A stretch of DNA of 48,343 bases from Nisaea nitritireducens (GCF_014904795.1 NZ_JACZFS010000013.1:1-48343), one strand, 5' to 3'; shown: positions 33,817 through 42,352, counted from the stretch's first letter. Numbers and translations are program-made. Notes: generated from the letters alone by a model not told the origin.

Positions 33817-36459
33817 CTAGAGTGCGGCGATCCGTTCCAGCGCGGCAGACAGCTTGTCCCGTCGGGCCTTCTCGTCAGCCAGCCGTTCACGGTTTTCTTC
33901 GACCACTTCGGCCGGAGCCCGGGAGGTAAAGCTCTCGTTCGAGAGCTTCTTGTCCAGCTTCATGATCTCACCGTCGAGTTTGCCGAGATCCTTTTCCAGC
34001 CTCACGCGTTCCTGGGCCAGATCGACCACATCGGCGATCGGCAGAACAATCATTGCCTCGTCGATCACACCCTGAACAGCGCCGGTCGGAATATCGTCCG
34101 TCGCCGAAATATTCTCCAGACGGGCCAGACGAATGATCACATCCCGGTTCCGCTCCAGACGTTCCACTGTTTGAGCGGACATGTCCTTCAACAGCAGATC
34201 GATTTTCGCAGCGGCAGGGACGTTCATTTCCGAGCGGATGGAGCGCACTTCGGAAATCAGCCGAACCACCCAGTCCATCTCGGCGATGGCATCCGCGTCC
34301 GAAGCTTCCCGCAATCCCTCCGGCCAGGCCGTGGTGATCAGCTGACCCTCGCCACCAAAGGCAGACCACAGCTCCTCGGTAATGAACGGCATCAGCGGGT
34401 TCAGCAAGTTGATGGCCTGCATCAGCACCCATGCCGTTGCCTTCCGGGTTTCTTCCGCGGCCGCCTTGTCGGCGCCAGAGAGAATCGGCTTGGTGAATTC
34501 CAGATACCAGTCGCAGTAGGTGCCCCAGATAAAGTGATAGAGCGCGCCCGCTGCCTCGTTGAACCGATAGTCGTCGATGGCCTTGGAGACCTTGGCTTCC
34601 GTTTCCGCCAGCTCGGAGATGATCCAGCGGTTCACTATCTGCGTCGCGGCTTTCGGCTCGAAAGACGCGTCCCACTGGCATTCGTTCATTTCAGCGTAGC
34701 GGGCCGCGTTCCAGAGCTTGGTGGTGAAGTTCCGGTAACCTTCGATCCGGCTCTCAGCGAGCTTGATGTCACGGCCCTGCGCCGCCATCGCGGTCAGGGT
34801 GAAACGCAGCGCGTCCGTGCCGAATTTCTCGATCAGGTCGAGCGGATCCATCACGTTGCCCTTGGACTTGGACATCTTGGCGCCTTGTTGATCGCGGACC
34901 AGGGCGTGGATATAGACCGTCGAGAACGGCACCTCGCCCATGAAATGAATGCCCATCATCATCATCCGGGCGACCCAGAAGAAAATGATGTCGAAACCGG
35001 TGACGAGTACGTCGCCCGGATAATAACGATCCAGTTCCCGCGTCTTTTCCGGCCAGCCGAGGGTCGAGAATGGCCAGAGCGCCGAGGAGAACCAAGTATC
35101 AAGCACGTCTTCGTCGCGGGTGATCTCGGTCGGCGCACCATAGTGGGCATCCGCTGCAGCCTGCGCTGCTTCTTCCGATTCCTCGACGAAAATGGTGCCG
35201 TCCGGGCCGTACCAGGCCGGGATCTGATGCCCCCACCAGAGCTGACGCGAAATGCACCAGGGCTGGATATTACGCATCCAGTCGAAATAGGTGTTCTCCC
35301 AGCTCTTCGGCACGAACTGGGTTTTTCCGCTCTCAACAGCTTCAATGGCGGGTTTCGCCAGGGTTTCGGCGTCGCAGTACCACTGGTCAGTCAGCCAGGG
35401 CTCGATCTCGACACCTGAACGGTCGCCGTGAGGGACCGTGTGCTGGATATCCTCGATCTGCTCCAGCAGACCGGCCTCTTCCATGTCCGCGACGATCTTC
35501 TTGCGGGCGTCGAACCGGTCTAGCCCCTGATAAGCCTCCGGCGCGTTCTCGTTGATGCGCGCATGGCTATCGAAAATGTTGATCTGTTCCAGGTCGTGCC
35601 GGCGGCCGACCTCGAAATCGTTGAAATCATGGGCTGGCGTCATCTTGACCGCGCCTGAACCCTTTTCCGGATCGGAGTATTCGTCGGCAACGATCGGGAT
35701 GCGGCGGCCAACCAGCGGCAGGATGGCGAATTTCCCCACCAGATCCTTATAGCGTTCGTCATCCGGATGCACCGCGATGCCGCTATCACCAAGCATGGTT
35801 TCCGGGCGGGTCGTTGCGACAGTGATATACCGGCTGGGATCGTCTTCCAGCGGATAGCGGAAATACCAGAGATGCCCCTTGCTCTCGACTTGCTGCACTT
35901 CCAGATCGGAAATCGCCGTATGCAGCTTCGGGTCCCAGTTCACAAGGCGCTTGTCCTTGTAGATCAGGCCCTGCTTGTGCAACTCGACAAAGACCTTCGC
36001 AACCGCTTCCGAACAGCCTTCGTCCATCGTGAAACGCTCGCGCGGCCAATCTGGCGATGCACCGAGAGCACGGAGCTGGTTGGTAATGGTTCCGCCTGAT
36101 TCGGCTTTCCATTCCCAAATTTTCTCGACGAAAGCCTCCCGGCCTATGTCCCGCCGATCAATCTGCTTTGCGGCGAGTTGCCGTTCGACGACAGACTGGG
36201 TGGCGATGCCGGCATGATCCGTTCCCGGCTGCCACAGCGTGTCCTTGCCGGTTTTCCGTTTATAGCGAACCAGGATGTCCTGAATGGTGAAGGTGAGCGC
36301 ATGCCCCATATGCAGGCTGCCGGTAACGTTCGGCGGCGGCATCATTATGGTGTACGGAACCTTGTTCGAGCTCGGATCGGCGGCGAAAGCGCCAGCCTTT
36401 TCCCAGTTCTCGTAATGGGTCCGCTCAACCGCGGCCGCTTCGAATGTCTTTCCAAGCAT
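33817..36459 (-). CDS. valS: Valyl-tRNA synthetase
   Basis: ValS charges tRNA-Val and edits misactivated threonine. The 880-residue class I enzyme has the HIGH motif PPNVTGSLHMGHALTFTIQD, the editing domain (TTRPETMLGDSGIAVHPDDERY), the KMSKS loop KMSKSKGNVMDPLD, an anticodon-binding helical domain and the C-terminal coiled-coil tRNA arm (about 810-880, RVRLEKDLGKLDGEIMKLDK). All domains expected of a full-length ValS are present. The start MLGKTFEAAAVERTHYENWEKAGAF is typical. Transcription ends at a hairpin inside the convergent SNase-like gene. popZ and tolC lie upstream on the same strand. Confidence 0.98.
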   Translation of the reverse strand: MLGKTFEAAAVERTHYENWEKAGAFAADPSSNKVPYTIMMPPPNVTGSLHMGHALTFTIQDILVRYKRKTGKDTLWQPGTDHAGIATQSVVERQLAAKQIDRRDIGREAFVEKIWEWKAESGGTITNQLRALGASPDWPRERFTMDEGCSEAVAKVFVELHKQGLIYKDKRLVNWDPKLHTAISDLEVQQVESKGHLWYFRYPLEDDPSRYITVATTRPETMLGDSGIAVHPDDERYKDLVGKFAILPLVGRRIPIVADEYSDPEKGSGAVKMTPAHDFNDFEVGRRHDLEQINIFDSHARINENAPEAYQGLDRFDARKKIVADMEEAGLLEQIEDIQHTVPHGDRSGVEIEPWLTDQWYCDAETLAKPAIEAVESGKTQFVPKSWENTYFDWMRNIQPWCISRQLWWGHQIPAWYGPDGTIFVEESEEAAQAAADAHYGAPTEITRDEDVLDTWFSSALWPFSTLGWPEKTRELDRYYPGDVLVTGFDIIFFWVARMMMMGIHFMGEVPFSTVYIHALVRDQQGAKMSKSKGNVMDPLDLIEKFGTDALRFTLTAMAAQGRDIKLAESRIEGYRNFTTKLWNAARYAEMNECQWDASFEPKAATQIVNRWIISELAETEAKVSKAIDDYRFNEAAGALYHFIWGTYCDWYLEFTKPILSGADKAAAEETRKATAWVLMQAINLLNPLMPFITEELWSAFGGEGQLITTAWPEGLREASDADAIAEMDWVVRLISEVRSIRSEMNVPAAAKIDLLLKDMSAQTVERLERNRDVIIRLARLENISATDDIPTGAVQGVIDEAMIVLPIADVVDLAQERVRLEKDLGKLDGEIMKLDKKLSNESFTSRAPAEVVEENRERLADEKARRDKLSAALERIAAL

Positions 36460-36507
36460 GGTGATGCCCTTGGCCTTGTCGTGAAACCGGTTTCAGGAAA
36501 CAAGCAA

Positions 36508-36539
36508 TAAACCTGCTCCCCGGAAGGAGAGCAGGTTTA
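36508..36539 (-). terminator. Likely popZ terminator
   Basis: TAAACCTGCTC (36508-36518) and GAGCAGGTTTA (36529-36539) are perfect 11-base arms with a 10-base loop, 50 bases beyond the popZ stop on the minus strand. The stem is followed by TTTATTGC when the outer pairs are counted as tail. It separates popZ from valS, which then needs its own promoter within about 50 bases of its start. Confidence 0.6.
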
Positions 36540-36589
36540 GGGCATCATCGGTTGGAATTCCAGCCCGGAAAGCCCGGACAGAACGGTTC

Positions 36590-37279
36590 TTACCAGGGAT
36601 CGCGGCGCTGGGACTGCATCACCAGCCGCTCGATTTCCTCACGAACCAGCCGTTCGACCATCATCGGCAGATGCTGATCGAGCCATTCCTTGAGCATCGG
36701 ACGCATCAATTCGCGCGTCAGCCGTTCAAGCGTGATGGCCCCGTTGCCGATCGGCAGCTCGTGGTAATCCTCGTTCAGCTTCTCATTCAGACGGCTGAAC
36801 GCATCGACCGTTTCCGCGGCCTGAGGCGGAGAAACCAGCCCTTCGCTCGGCGGCGCTTGCTGCGGCTCTTGCAAAGGCGGCGGAGGTGGTGGCGGAGGCG
36901 GCGCGGGAGCAGGTTCCGGCTCGTCTTCGGCAAATTTCTGCTCGTCGAACAGCGGCTCTGGCTGTTCTTCCTCCATATCCGTCAGGTCGAGGACGTCTTC
37001 TTCTTCCTCGAAATCAGGTTCCGCTTCGGGCTCCGGTTCGGCCTCTACTTCAGGCTCCGGTTCGGGTTCAGGCTCTGCTTCAGCCTCTGGCTCCGGTTCG
37101 GGCTCGGGTTCAGGTTCAGGCTCCGCTTCAGGCTCGGCCTCCGGTTCCGGAGTCGGCTCTGGCTCGGCAGCTTCTTCGGGGGGTGGGGCTTCCTCGCCCT
37201 CCTCACCGTCTTCGGAAATGATTCGCCTAATCGAGGCGAGGATTTCCTCCATCGACGGTTCTTGCGCCGTATCACTCAT
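36590..37279 (-). CDS. popZ: Polar organising protein Z (DUF2497)
   Basis: PopZ forms a polymer or condensate at cell poles of alphaproteobacteria that anchors the chromosome and recruits signalling proteins. The 229-residue protein has the conserved N-terminal helix [18 protein letters not shown] (7-24), a very acidic linker with a near-perfect Glu-Pro run (about 39-88), a further acidic part, a nine-proline run (127-135), and the C-terminal helices (181-223, [36 protein letters not shown]) needed for oligomerisation. The linker is longer than the roughly 80 residues known for Caulobacter. The gene lies between tolC and valS, the usual place. Confidence 0.93.
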   Translation of the reverse strand: MSDTAQEPSMEEILASIRRIISEDGEEGEEAPPPEEAAEPEPTPEPEAEPEAEPEPEPEPEPEPEAEAEPEPEPEPEVEAEPEPEAEPDFEEEEDVLDLTDMEEEQPEPLFDEQKFAEDEPEPAPAPPPPPPPPPLQEPQQAPPSEGLVSPPQAAETVDAFSRLNEKLNEDYHELPIGNGAITLERLTRELMRPMLKEWLDQHLPMMVERLVREEIERLVMQSQRRDPW

Positions 37280-37373
37280 CCAGACTCAAACCCACAAGGA
37301 ATCAAGAGGCTTAAAGGGTATCCTACAAGTTTATGAAACGCCAGCCTGTCGTCCCGCCAGTAGTTCCGGGCGG

Positions 37374-38771
37374 TCAGGGTAGCTTTCCGGACACATCTGT
37401 TCCCCAGACGCGATCGATAGTATCCCGGTAGTGCTTGTCGTAATCGTAGAATTCGACATCAAGGTCGAGATCGGCCGCTGTAAGTTTGCCCATTGCGAGC
37501 AGAAGCGTATACGCAGCCACCACTTCGTCCCGGTTTGCGCTGACAAGACTGACCTGCGAGTCGAGCAGCTCCTGCTCGGCATCGAGCACATCAAGCACTG
37601 TCCGGGCACCCACGGTAGCTTCCTGCTGAACACCGTCGAGCGCGATTTCGGCCGCATCGACACTGGCATTAAGAGCCGAAATTTGAGCTACTGACGTCTG
37701 CCAAGCTTCATAAGCGCGCGCCGCGAGATCGACCGTATCGCGGCGAATCGACTCAACAACGATCCTGGAGCGGTTCGCGTTCTCCTTAGCAGCACGGACA
37801 CGCGCGGAGACCTGCCCCTTCTGATAGATCGGAATAATGACCTGAGCCCTAACGGAAACTTCGGTCGTTTTGTCGTCGTTAAAACCACTGTCCTCGGCAT
37901 ATTCGGCAGCACCGACAAGATTCACGGTCGGCAGCAACTCGCCGAACACCAGATCAATCGTCTCGCCAAGGCGCCGCTCGTCAAATTTGGCGGCGATCAG
38001 GGAAAAGTTATTGATAACCGATTGCTCGACAGCCTCTTCCCGGCTTTCAGGCAGGAAGGTATCGATGTCCGGCTCTTCCAAATCAATCGGGACAGAACCG
38101 ACGATCCTTTCAAAGGCCACACGGGAGCTGATCAGATTGCCTTCAGCCTGGATCAAATCGGCTTCGGCAACGGCGACCCGAGCTTCCGATTGGGCGACGT
38201 CGGTACGTGTCACTTCACCGACTTCGAAACGATCCCGCGTAGCCTGAAGCTGGGTTTCCAGGCGCGCCCGGTTCTTTCTCTGAAGTTCCAGAACGGACTG
38301 GTCTCGAATGACGTTCATGTAAACGGTAAGTGCATTGAGCAGCGTGTTTTGTTCCGTATCGAACATGTTGGCGCGCTCTTGCTGCACACTATATTCGGCC
38401 GAATTGACGTCCGCTTCCGTTCGCCCACCACGGTAGATAGGCTGAGTGACCGTAACGACGGCCGATTTCGGCGTCGTGCTGCCGTCGTTGGACGATACGT
38501 TGGTGTCCACGTCGGTTTTCGCGAAGCCGGCAGTTAGTGTCGATGAAACAGACGGTAGCCACCCACCCTTTGCCCGCGGAACGCCTTCATCGACGATACG
38601 CAAGTTCGCCCGGGCGGCATTGAGAGTTGGATTGGTTCGGTACGTATAGGCAAGCACTTCAGAAAGCGTTTCGGCGGTGACTGGCGGTGCAGAAACGCCA
38701 AGAATGCATGCTGACACTGTCAGCATCGCGGCCATGCGATGCAGTTTTTTCATACCCGTCACCCGTGTCAT
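37374..38771 (-). CDS. tolC: TolC-family outer-membrane efflux protein
   Basis: TolC-type proteins form the outer-membrane channel of type I secretion and tripartite efflux pumps. The 465-residue precursor has a signal peptide (about 1-33, MKKLHRMAAMLTVSACILGVSA, cut near TAETL), then two tandem OEP repeats with long helices (VQQERANMFDTEQNTLLNALTVY, ARLETQLQATRDRFEVGEVTRTDVAQSEA and, in the second half, ALDGVQQEATVGARTVLDVLDAEQELLDSQVSLVSA) and beta-strand segments between. The duplicated gene structure is typical. The start may be the ATG at 38753 (Met-Lys-Lys) rather than 38771. No periplasmic adaptor or pump gene is adjacent. It is 39 bases downstream of the PIMT-like gene. Confidence 0.92.
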   Translation of the reverse strand: MTRVTGMKKLHRMAAMLTVSACILGVSAPPVTAETLSEVLAYTYRTNPTLNAARANLRIVDEGVPRAKGGWLPSVSSTLTAGFAKTDVDTNVSSNDGSTTPKSAVVTVTQPIYRGGRTEADVNSAEYSVQQERANMFDTEQNTLLNALTVYMNVIRDQSVLELQRKNRARLETQLQATRDRFEVGEVTRTDVAQSEARVAVAEADLIQAEGNLISSRVAFERIVGSVPIDLEEPDIDTFLPESREEAVEQSVINNFSLIAAKFDERRLGETIDLVFGELLPTVNLVGAAEYAEDSGFNDDKTTEVSVRAQVIIPIYQKGQVSARVRAAKENANRSRIVVESIRRDTVDLAARAYEAWQTSVAQISALNASVDAAEIALDGVQQEATVGARTVLDVLDAEQELLDSQVSLVSANRDEVVAAYTLLLAMGKLTAADLDLDVEFYDYDKHYRDTIDRVWGTDVSGKLP

Positions 38772-38810
38772 CCGAGATCTTTCCGCTTTAACAAAAGCAA
38801 ACGTGAGAGT

Positions 38811-39470
38811 CTAAAAAACGAACTTCGGCTCATTCCGGAATTCCGGGAGCAACGGCACGGACGCATCGAAAACCACCCGCTTGGAAACCGTAGACCCGAA
38901 TTTTTCGACGAGCACGGCGTTACCCTGCCGCGCACCGTTCTCATATAGTATCGTGACCAGCCTTCCGCCATCGGCAAGTTGATCAATGATCGATTCCGGG
39001 ATGCGCTCGACCCCGCCACCGATAACGATCAGGCTGTAAGGTGATTTCTTGGTGTATCCGCCGAGCGGATCGCCCGCGACGATCGCAGCATTGTCGACAT
39101 CCAGCGACCCAAGCCGTTCGTTGGCGCTGCTGACAAGCTCCTGATCCTGCTCAATGCCATAGACCGTCCCGGCCAGGCGCGACAGGATGGCCGTCGAATA
39201 GCCGCAGCCACAAGCGACATCGAGCACTTCGTCAGTCGCATCCGGCAAGGCGATCTGAAGCAATCGGGCGAAAACCATCGGCTCCATCAGAACCCGACCG
39301 TTGCCAAGGTTCAGATCCTCGTCGACATAGGCGACGCCCATCAACTGTTTGGGGACGAACAGCTCCCGGGGAACGCCTTCGAAAGCGTCAATGATCGCCG
39401 TATCGGTGACCTTGTTCGTCCTGATCTGACTCTCGACCATGTTGTGGCGTGCAGTGGCGAAGTCCGTCAT
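38811..39470 (-). CDS. PIMT-like methyltransferase, non-canonical (upstream of tolC)
   Basis: A 219-residue SAM-dependent methyltransferase with the overall PIMT layout: MTDFATARHNMVESQIRTNKVTD, FEGVPRELFVP and the SAM motif VLDVACGCGYSTAILSRLAG. The region that reads GQTISQP in true PIMTs is NGRVLMEP (57-64), so the conserved Thr/Ser that touch the isoaspartyl substrate are missing. It is a second PIMT paralogue in this window (the other at 16059-16703 is canonical). The frame extends to 39611 and an ATG at 39491 is possible; 39470 fits homologues best. Its constant position beside tolC in alphaproteobacteria suggests a link to the efflux gene, which is inferred. The substrate is unknown. 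Confidence 0.82.
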   Translation of the reverse strand: MTDFATARHNMVESQIRTNKVTDTAIIDAFEGVPRELFVPKQLMGVAYVDEDLNLGNGRVLMEPMVFARLLQIALPDATDEVLDVACGCGYSTAILSRLAGTVYGIEQDQELVSSANERLGSLDVDNAAIVAGDPLGGYTKKSPYSLIVIGGGVERIPESIIDQLADGGRLVTILYENGARQGNAVLVEKFGSTVSKRVVFDASVPLLPEFRNEPKFVF

Positions 39471-39501
39471 TTCGCGACAGTGCTCCAGCATGTGAAAAGG
39501 C

Positions 39502-39518
39502 AGGCCGTTAGTCGGCCT
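39502..39518. other. Short hairpin in the PIMT-like/dehydrogenase gap
   Basis: AGGCCG (39502-39507) and CGGCCT (39513-39518) are perfect 6-base arms with a 5-base loop in the 139-base divergent gap. It could be an operator or part of the leader of either gene. I see no other clear signal there. Confidence 0.25.
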
Positions 39519-39609
39519 TGCGGCAGTTATACTTTGAGGGGTTTTTGAACACAATCCAGATACCACCCAAGGGAGGAACGGCCGGTCATCGGTCGCAACG
39601 ATAATCGCC

Positions 39610-40686
39610 ATGAAAAAATATCAAATTGCCGCTGTCCCCGGTGATGGCATTGGCCCGGAAGTTATCGATGCCGGCGTCGAAATTCTCGAAGCGCTCGCCT
39701 CAGGCAGCGAAGAATTCGAGCTATCGTTCGAACATTTCCCGTGGGGCGGCGACTATTATCGCAAGCACGGCGAGATGATGCCGGAGGACGGGGTCGATAC
39801 GCTGCGCCGATTCGACGCAATCCTGTTCGGATCAGCCGGCGACCCCGATATTCCTGACCACATCACGCTGTGGGGCTTGCGCCTGAAGATCTGTCAGACC
39901 CTCGATCAATACGCCAATGTCCGCCCTGCCCGCCTGCTCCCTGGCATCAAGGGCCCCCTCGCAGGCGTCACGGCAGAAGACCTGGACTGGGTTATCGTCC
40001 GCGAAAACTCGGAGGGCGAATATGCCGGTGCCGGCGGTCGCGCTCACATTGGCCTGCCCGAGGAAGTCGGCCTCGACGTTTCCATCTTCACGCGGGTCGG
40101 TGTCGAACGAATCCAGCGCTTTGCGTTTGAGCTCGCGCAATCCCGCCCGCGGAAAAAACTGACGCTTGTGACGAAATCCAATGCCCAGCGGCACGGCATG
40201 GTGTTCTGGGACAGCGTGTTCGAGCGAATCAAATCCGATTATCCGGATGTCGAGACAGACAAGATGCTGGTCGACGCGATGACCACGCGAATGGTGCTCG
40301 ACCCGAAAAGCCTGGATACGGTCGTCGCTACCAATCTCCACGCCGATGTGCTCTCCGATCTCGCCGCCGCCTTGACCGGTTCGCTCGGTATCGCACCGAC
40401 GGGGAATTTGCGGCCTGAGCGGGATATGCCCTCCATGTTCGAGCCGATTCACGGCTCTGCCTTCGACATCACCGGCAAAGGCGTGGCGAATCCGATCGGA
40501 ACATTCTGGAGCAGCGCCATGCTGCTTGAACATCTCGGGGAAACTGACGCAGCGTCGCGGCTGATGTCCGCAATAGAACGGGTTACGGCGGACGGCTCGG
40601 TTCTGCCGCGCGATCTCGGCGGGACCGCGACAACACGTCAGGTGACCGACGCAGTGCTTGCCGCATTGTCGAAAGGGAATGTGTGA
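39610..40686 (+). CDS. Tartrate/D-malate dehydrogenase (decarboxylating)
   Basis: A 358-residue NAD-dependent beta-decarboxylating dehydrogenase (isocitrate/isopropylmalate superfamily). It begins MKKYQIAAVPGDGIGPEVI, the superfamily signature, and has FGSAGDPDIPDHITLWGLRL, the substrate-region RPARLLPGI, VRENSEGEYAGAGGR, TKSNAQRHGMVFWDSVF and the NAD loop FEPIHGSAFDITGKGVANPIG. The residues RPARLLPG and DHITLWGLRL resemble TtuC/DmlA-type enzymes more than LeuB, so tartrate or D-malate is the likely substrate. It is divergent from the PIMT-like gene; its stop precedes the tRNA-Cys promoter. Substrate choice is inferred. Confidence 0.87.
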   Translation: MKKYQIAAVPGDGIGPEVIDAGVEILEALASGSEEFELSFEHFPWGGDYYRKHGEMMPEDGVDTLRRFDAILFGSAGDPDIPDHITLWGLRLKICQTLDQYANVRPARLLPGIKGPLAGVTAEDLDWVIVRENSEGEYAGAGGRAHIGLPEEVGLDVSIFTRVGVERIQRFAFELAQSRPRKKLTLVTKSNAQRHGMVFWDSVFERIKSDYPDVETDKMLVDAMTTRMVLDPKSLDTVVATNLHADVLSDLAAALTGSLGIAPTGNLRPERDMPSMFEPIHGSAFDITGKGVANPIGTFWSSAMLLEHLGETDAASRLMSAIERVTADGSVLPRDLGGTATTRQVTDAVLAALSKGNV

Positions 40687-40731
40687 TGCAGGCCTTTTGT
40701 TTCACACAGTGCACATCCCCATGAAAAGACA

Positions 40732-40760
40732 TTGACGGACGTGGAGCGGGGGGCTACCTA
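40732..40760 (+). promoter_or_regulatory. Predicted tRNA-Cys promoter
   Basis: TTGACG (40732-40737) and TACCTA (40755-40760) are 17 bases apart and the -10 ends 12 bases before the mature tRNA. TTGACG with a G/C-rich spacer is common in alphaproteobacterial stable-RNA promoters. The -10 is weak. Confidence 0.5.
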
Positions 40761-40772
40761 TCGCGCCCTGTT

Positions 40773-40846
40773 GGCCCGGTGGCAGAGTGGTGATGCAGAG
40801 GACTGCAAATCCTTGTACGTCGGTTCGATTCCGGCCCGGGCCTCCA
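40773..40846 (+). tRNA. tRNA-Cys (GCA)
   Basis: Acceptor arms GGCCCGG and CCGGGCC pair perfectly, followed by discriminator T and an encoded CCA (40844-40846). The anticodon loop contains GCA (GACTGCAAATC), and the T arm GTCGG-TTCGATT-CCGGC is standard. At 74 bases it is a normal class I tRNA. It reads UGC and UGU codons. cysK lies 4.4 kb downstream. Confidence 0.95.
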
Positions 40847-40860
40847 GCTTCCTTCCATAA

Positions 40861-40928
40861 AATTCACGCATGATCTCCATGACTTGCGCTCCATCGGAGC
40901 CTCTCATGGCAGTTTCAGTGCGTGAATT
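40861..40928. other. Long imperfect hairpin element between tRNA-Cys and tRNA-Asn
   Basis: The outer arms AATTCACGCA (40861-40870) and TGCGTGAATT (40919-40928) are perfect, continued by TGA (40871-40873) with TCA (40915-40917) around one bulged G. Inside lie CCATGA/TCATGG (40877-40882 with 40904-40909) and GCTCC/GGAGC (40888-40892 with 40896-40900), a three-base loop at the tip. The order is nested, so one 68-base structure is predicted. There is no U-run at either end. It may be a small RNA, a terminator, or a miniature repeat. Function unknown. Confidence 0.6.
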
Positions 40929-40981
40929 GGGCACCCTATAAAACGCGCGTACGAAAATTGCCTGACTGTCACGTTTCGGGT

Positions 40982-41010
40982 TTGCACTCGCCGAAAAGCG
41001 CTGCTATATA
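40982..41010 (+). promoter_or_regulatory. Predicted tRNA-Asn promoter
   Basis: TTGCAC (40982-40987) and TATATA (41005-41010) have an exact 17-base spacer and precede the tRNA by 39 bases, leaving a short 5' leader. This is one of the better sigma-70-like matches in the window. Confidence 0.6.
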
Positions 41011-41049
41011 CCGCCACCTCGTCGGGGCACACCCCCGGCGGGCCGCTGA

Positions 41050-41124
41050 TCCCCGGTAGCTCAGCGGTAGAGCAAGCGACTGTTAATCGCTTGGCCGGCG
41101 GTTCGAATCCGTCCCGGGGAGCCA
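41050..41124 (+). tRNA. tRNA-Asn (GTT)
   Basis: Acceptor arms TCCCCGG and CCGGGGA pair, with discriminator G and encoded CCA (41122-41124). The anticodon loop CTGTTAA carries GTT, reading AAC and AAU. The T arm GGCGG-TTCGAAT-CCGTC contains one G-T pair. Length is 75 bases. It has its own promoter and a clear terminator. Confidence 0.95.
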
Positions 41125-41127
41125 ATT

Positions 41128-41163
41128 AAAAACGGTCGAAACTTCGGTTTCGGCCGTTTTTTT
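41128..41163 (+). terminator. Rho-independent terminator of tRNA-Asn
   Basis: CGGTCGAAAC (41133-41142) pairs with GTTTCGGCCG (41147-41156), with one G-T pair, around a TTCG tetraloop, followed by seven T. A-rich bases on the left extend the stem. A textbook terminator directly after the CCA end. Confidence 0.9.
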
Positions 41164-41251
41164 GTTGTTCAGCGCAAGCCTCCCCGCCATTGCCGCGCGC
41201 GGCCTTTCCAGCGACCATGTAACCCCCTTCCCGAGCCGCTGGATGCCGCAC

Positions 41252-42352
41252 ATGCTGTCTGATGTCCGTATCATCGAGATCGAGGCCCTCGGCCCCGCTC
41301 CATTCGCCGCCATGCTGCTTGCCGACCTTGGCGCCGATGTAATCACGGTGCATCGCAAGACCGCTTCTGATGTTCCAGGCAAAGGCGAAAGCAACCTGCT
41401 CGATCGCGGCAAACGGTCCATAGCTCTCGATCTCAAGGCGCCGGAGGACGTCTCAGCACTGAAGGCCTTACTGAAAACCGCCGACGGGCTGATCGAGGGG
41501 TTCCGTCCCGGAGTGATGGAGCGATTGGGACTGGGGCCGGACGAATGTCTCGCGGTACAGCCCCGCCTTGTCTACGGCCGGATGACAGGCTGGGGACAGG
41601 ACGGCCCCAAAGCCCGGGAGGCCGGTCATGATCTGAACTATATCGGGCTATCGGGGGCGCTCTGGTATGCCTCCCCGGCAGGAACAGCCCCCTTCCCGCC
41701 CCCGACCCTGGTCGGGGACATCGGTGGCGGCGCGCTCTATCTGGTAATCGGCATGCTCTCGGCCCTGCTGAAAGCCCGCACGACCGGACAAGGCACTGTG
41801 GTCGATGCGGCGATTGTCGACGGCTCGGCGCATATGATGAATTTGCTGATGTCGCTGCGCGCGGCAGGCTCCTTCAATACCGAACGGGGCCACAGCCTGC
41901 TGGACGGTCCGCACTGGAGTCGCACATACCAATGCGGCGACGGCCTCTATCTCTCTGTTCAGTGTCTGGAGCCGAAATTCTACCGGATCTTTCTAGAGCG
42001 CCTGGAGCTTGAAGGCGATTCGGCGTTCGAACAGCAGTTCGAAGAGGCCCTTTGGCCGGATCTAGGCAGCAAGCTCGCAACCCTGTTTGGCAGCCAACCG
42101 CGGGCGCACTGGCTCGCTTTGTTCGATGGCAGCGATGCCTGCGTTGGGCCGGTGCTTTCGCCAGATGAGGCCGTAACCGACCCCCATATGGCTGCGCGCG
42201 GGGTTTGGCAGGATGTCGATGGCCGGCTGCAAGCGGCAGCGGCACCGCGATTCGACGGCAAGAAACCGGCACCGGCACCAGAAAGCCCTTACAGAGGACA
42301 GCACACCGACGAGATTCTCGCCGAGCTCAGAGGTGGCGCATCAGCTCGCTGA
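41252..42352 (+). CDS. Alpha-methylacyl-CoA racemase-like CoA transferase family III protein
   Basis: A 366-residue CaiB/BaiF-family protein close to alpha-methylacyl-CoA racemases. Residues match the racemase catalytic set: His 126 in AGHDLNYIGLSGAL, Asp 156 in LVGDIGGGALYL and Glu 240 in QCLEPKFY. Other family features are MLLADLGADVITVHR, NLLDRGKRSIALDLK and EGFRPGVMERLGLGP. The frame runs up into the tRNA terminator (41162), so the start must be downstream; ATG 41252 fits homologues, 41243 is an alternative. It would epimerise 2-methyl branched acyl-CoAs in fatty acid or sterol side-chain breakdown. The stop overlaps the end of the convergent CYTH-CHAD gene by 12 bases. Confidence 0.88.
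   Translation: MLSDVRIIEIEALGPAPFAAMLLADLGADVITVHRKTASDVPGKGESNLLDRGKRSIALDLKAPEDVSALKALLKTADGLIEGFRPGVMERLGLGPDECLAVQPRLVYGRMTGWGQDGPKAREAGHDLNYIGLSGALWYASPAGTAPFPPPTLVGDIGGGALYLVIGMLSALLKARTTGQGTVVDAAIVDGSAHMMNLLMSLRAAGSFNTERGHSLLDGPHWSRTYQCGDGLYLSVQCLEPKFYRIFLERLELEGDSAFEQQFEEALWPDLGSKLATLFGSQPRAHWLALFDGSDACVGPVLSPDEAVTDPHMAARGVWQDVDGRLQAAAAPRFDGKKPAPAPESPYRGQHTDEILAELRGGASAR

Noticed and set aside
34171..35418. 415-codon plus-strand open frame
   Set aside because: Antisense to valS and of shadow composition.
40904..41125. 73-codon minus-strand frame starting MAPRDGFEPPAKR
   Set aside because: It reads through the tRNA-Asn antisense; this peptide is a well-known kind of false annotation over tRNA genes. 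The same holds for 41083-41436, which contains PGTDSNRRPSD.
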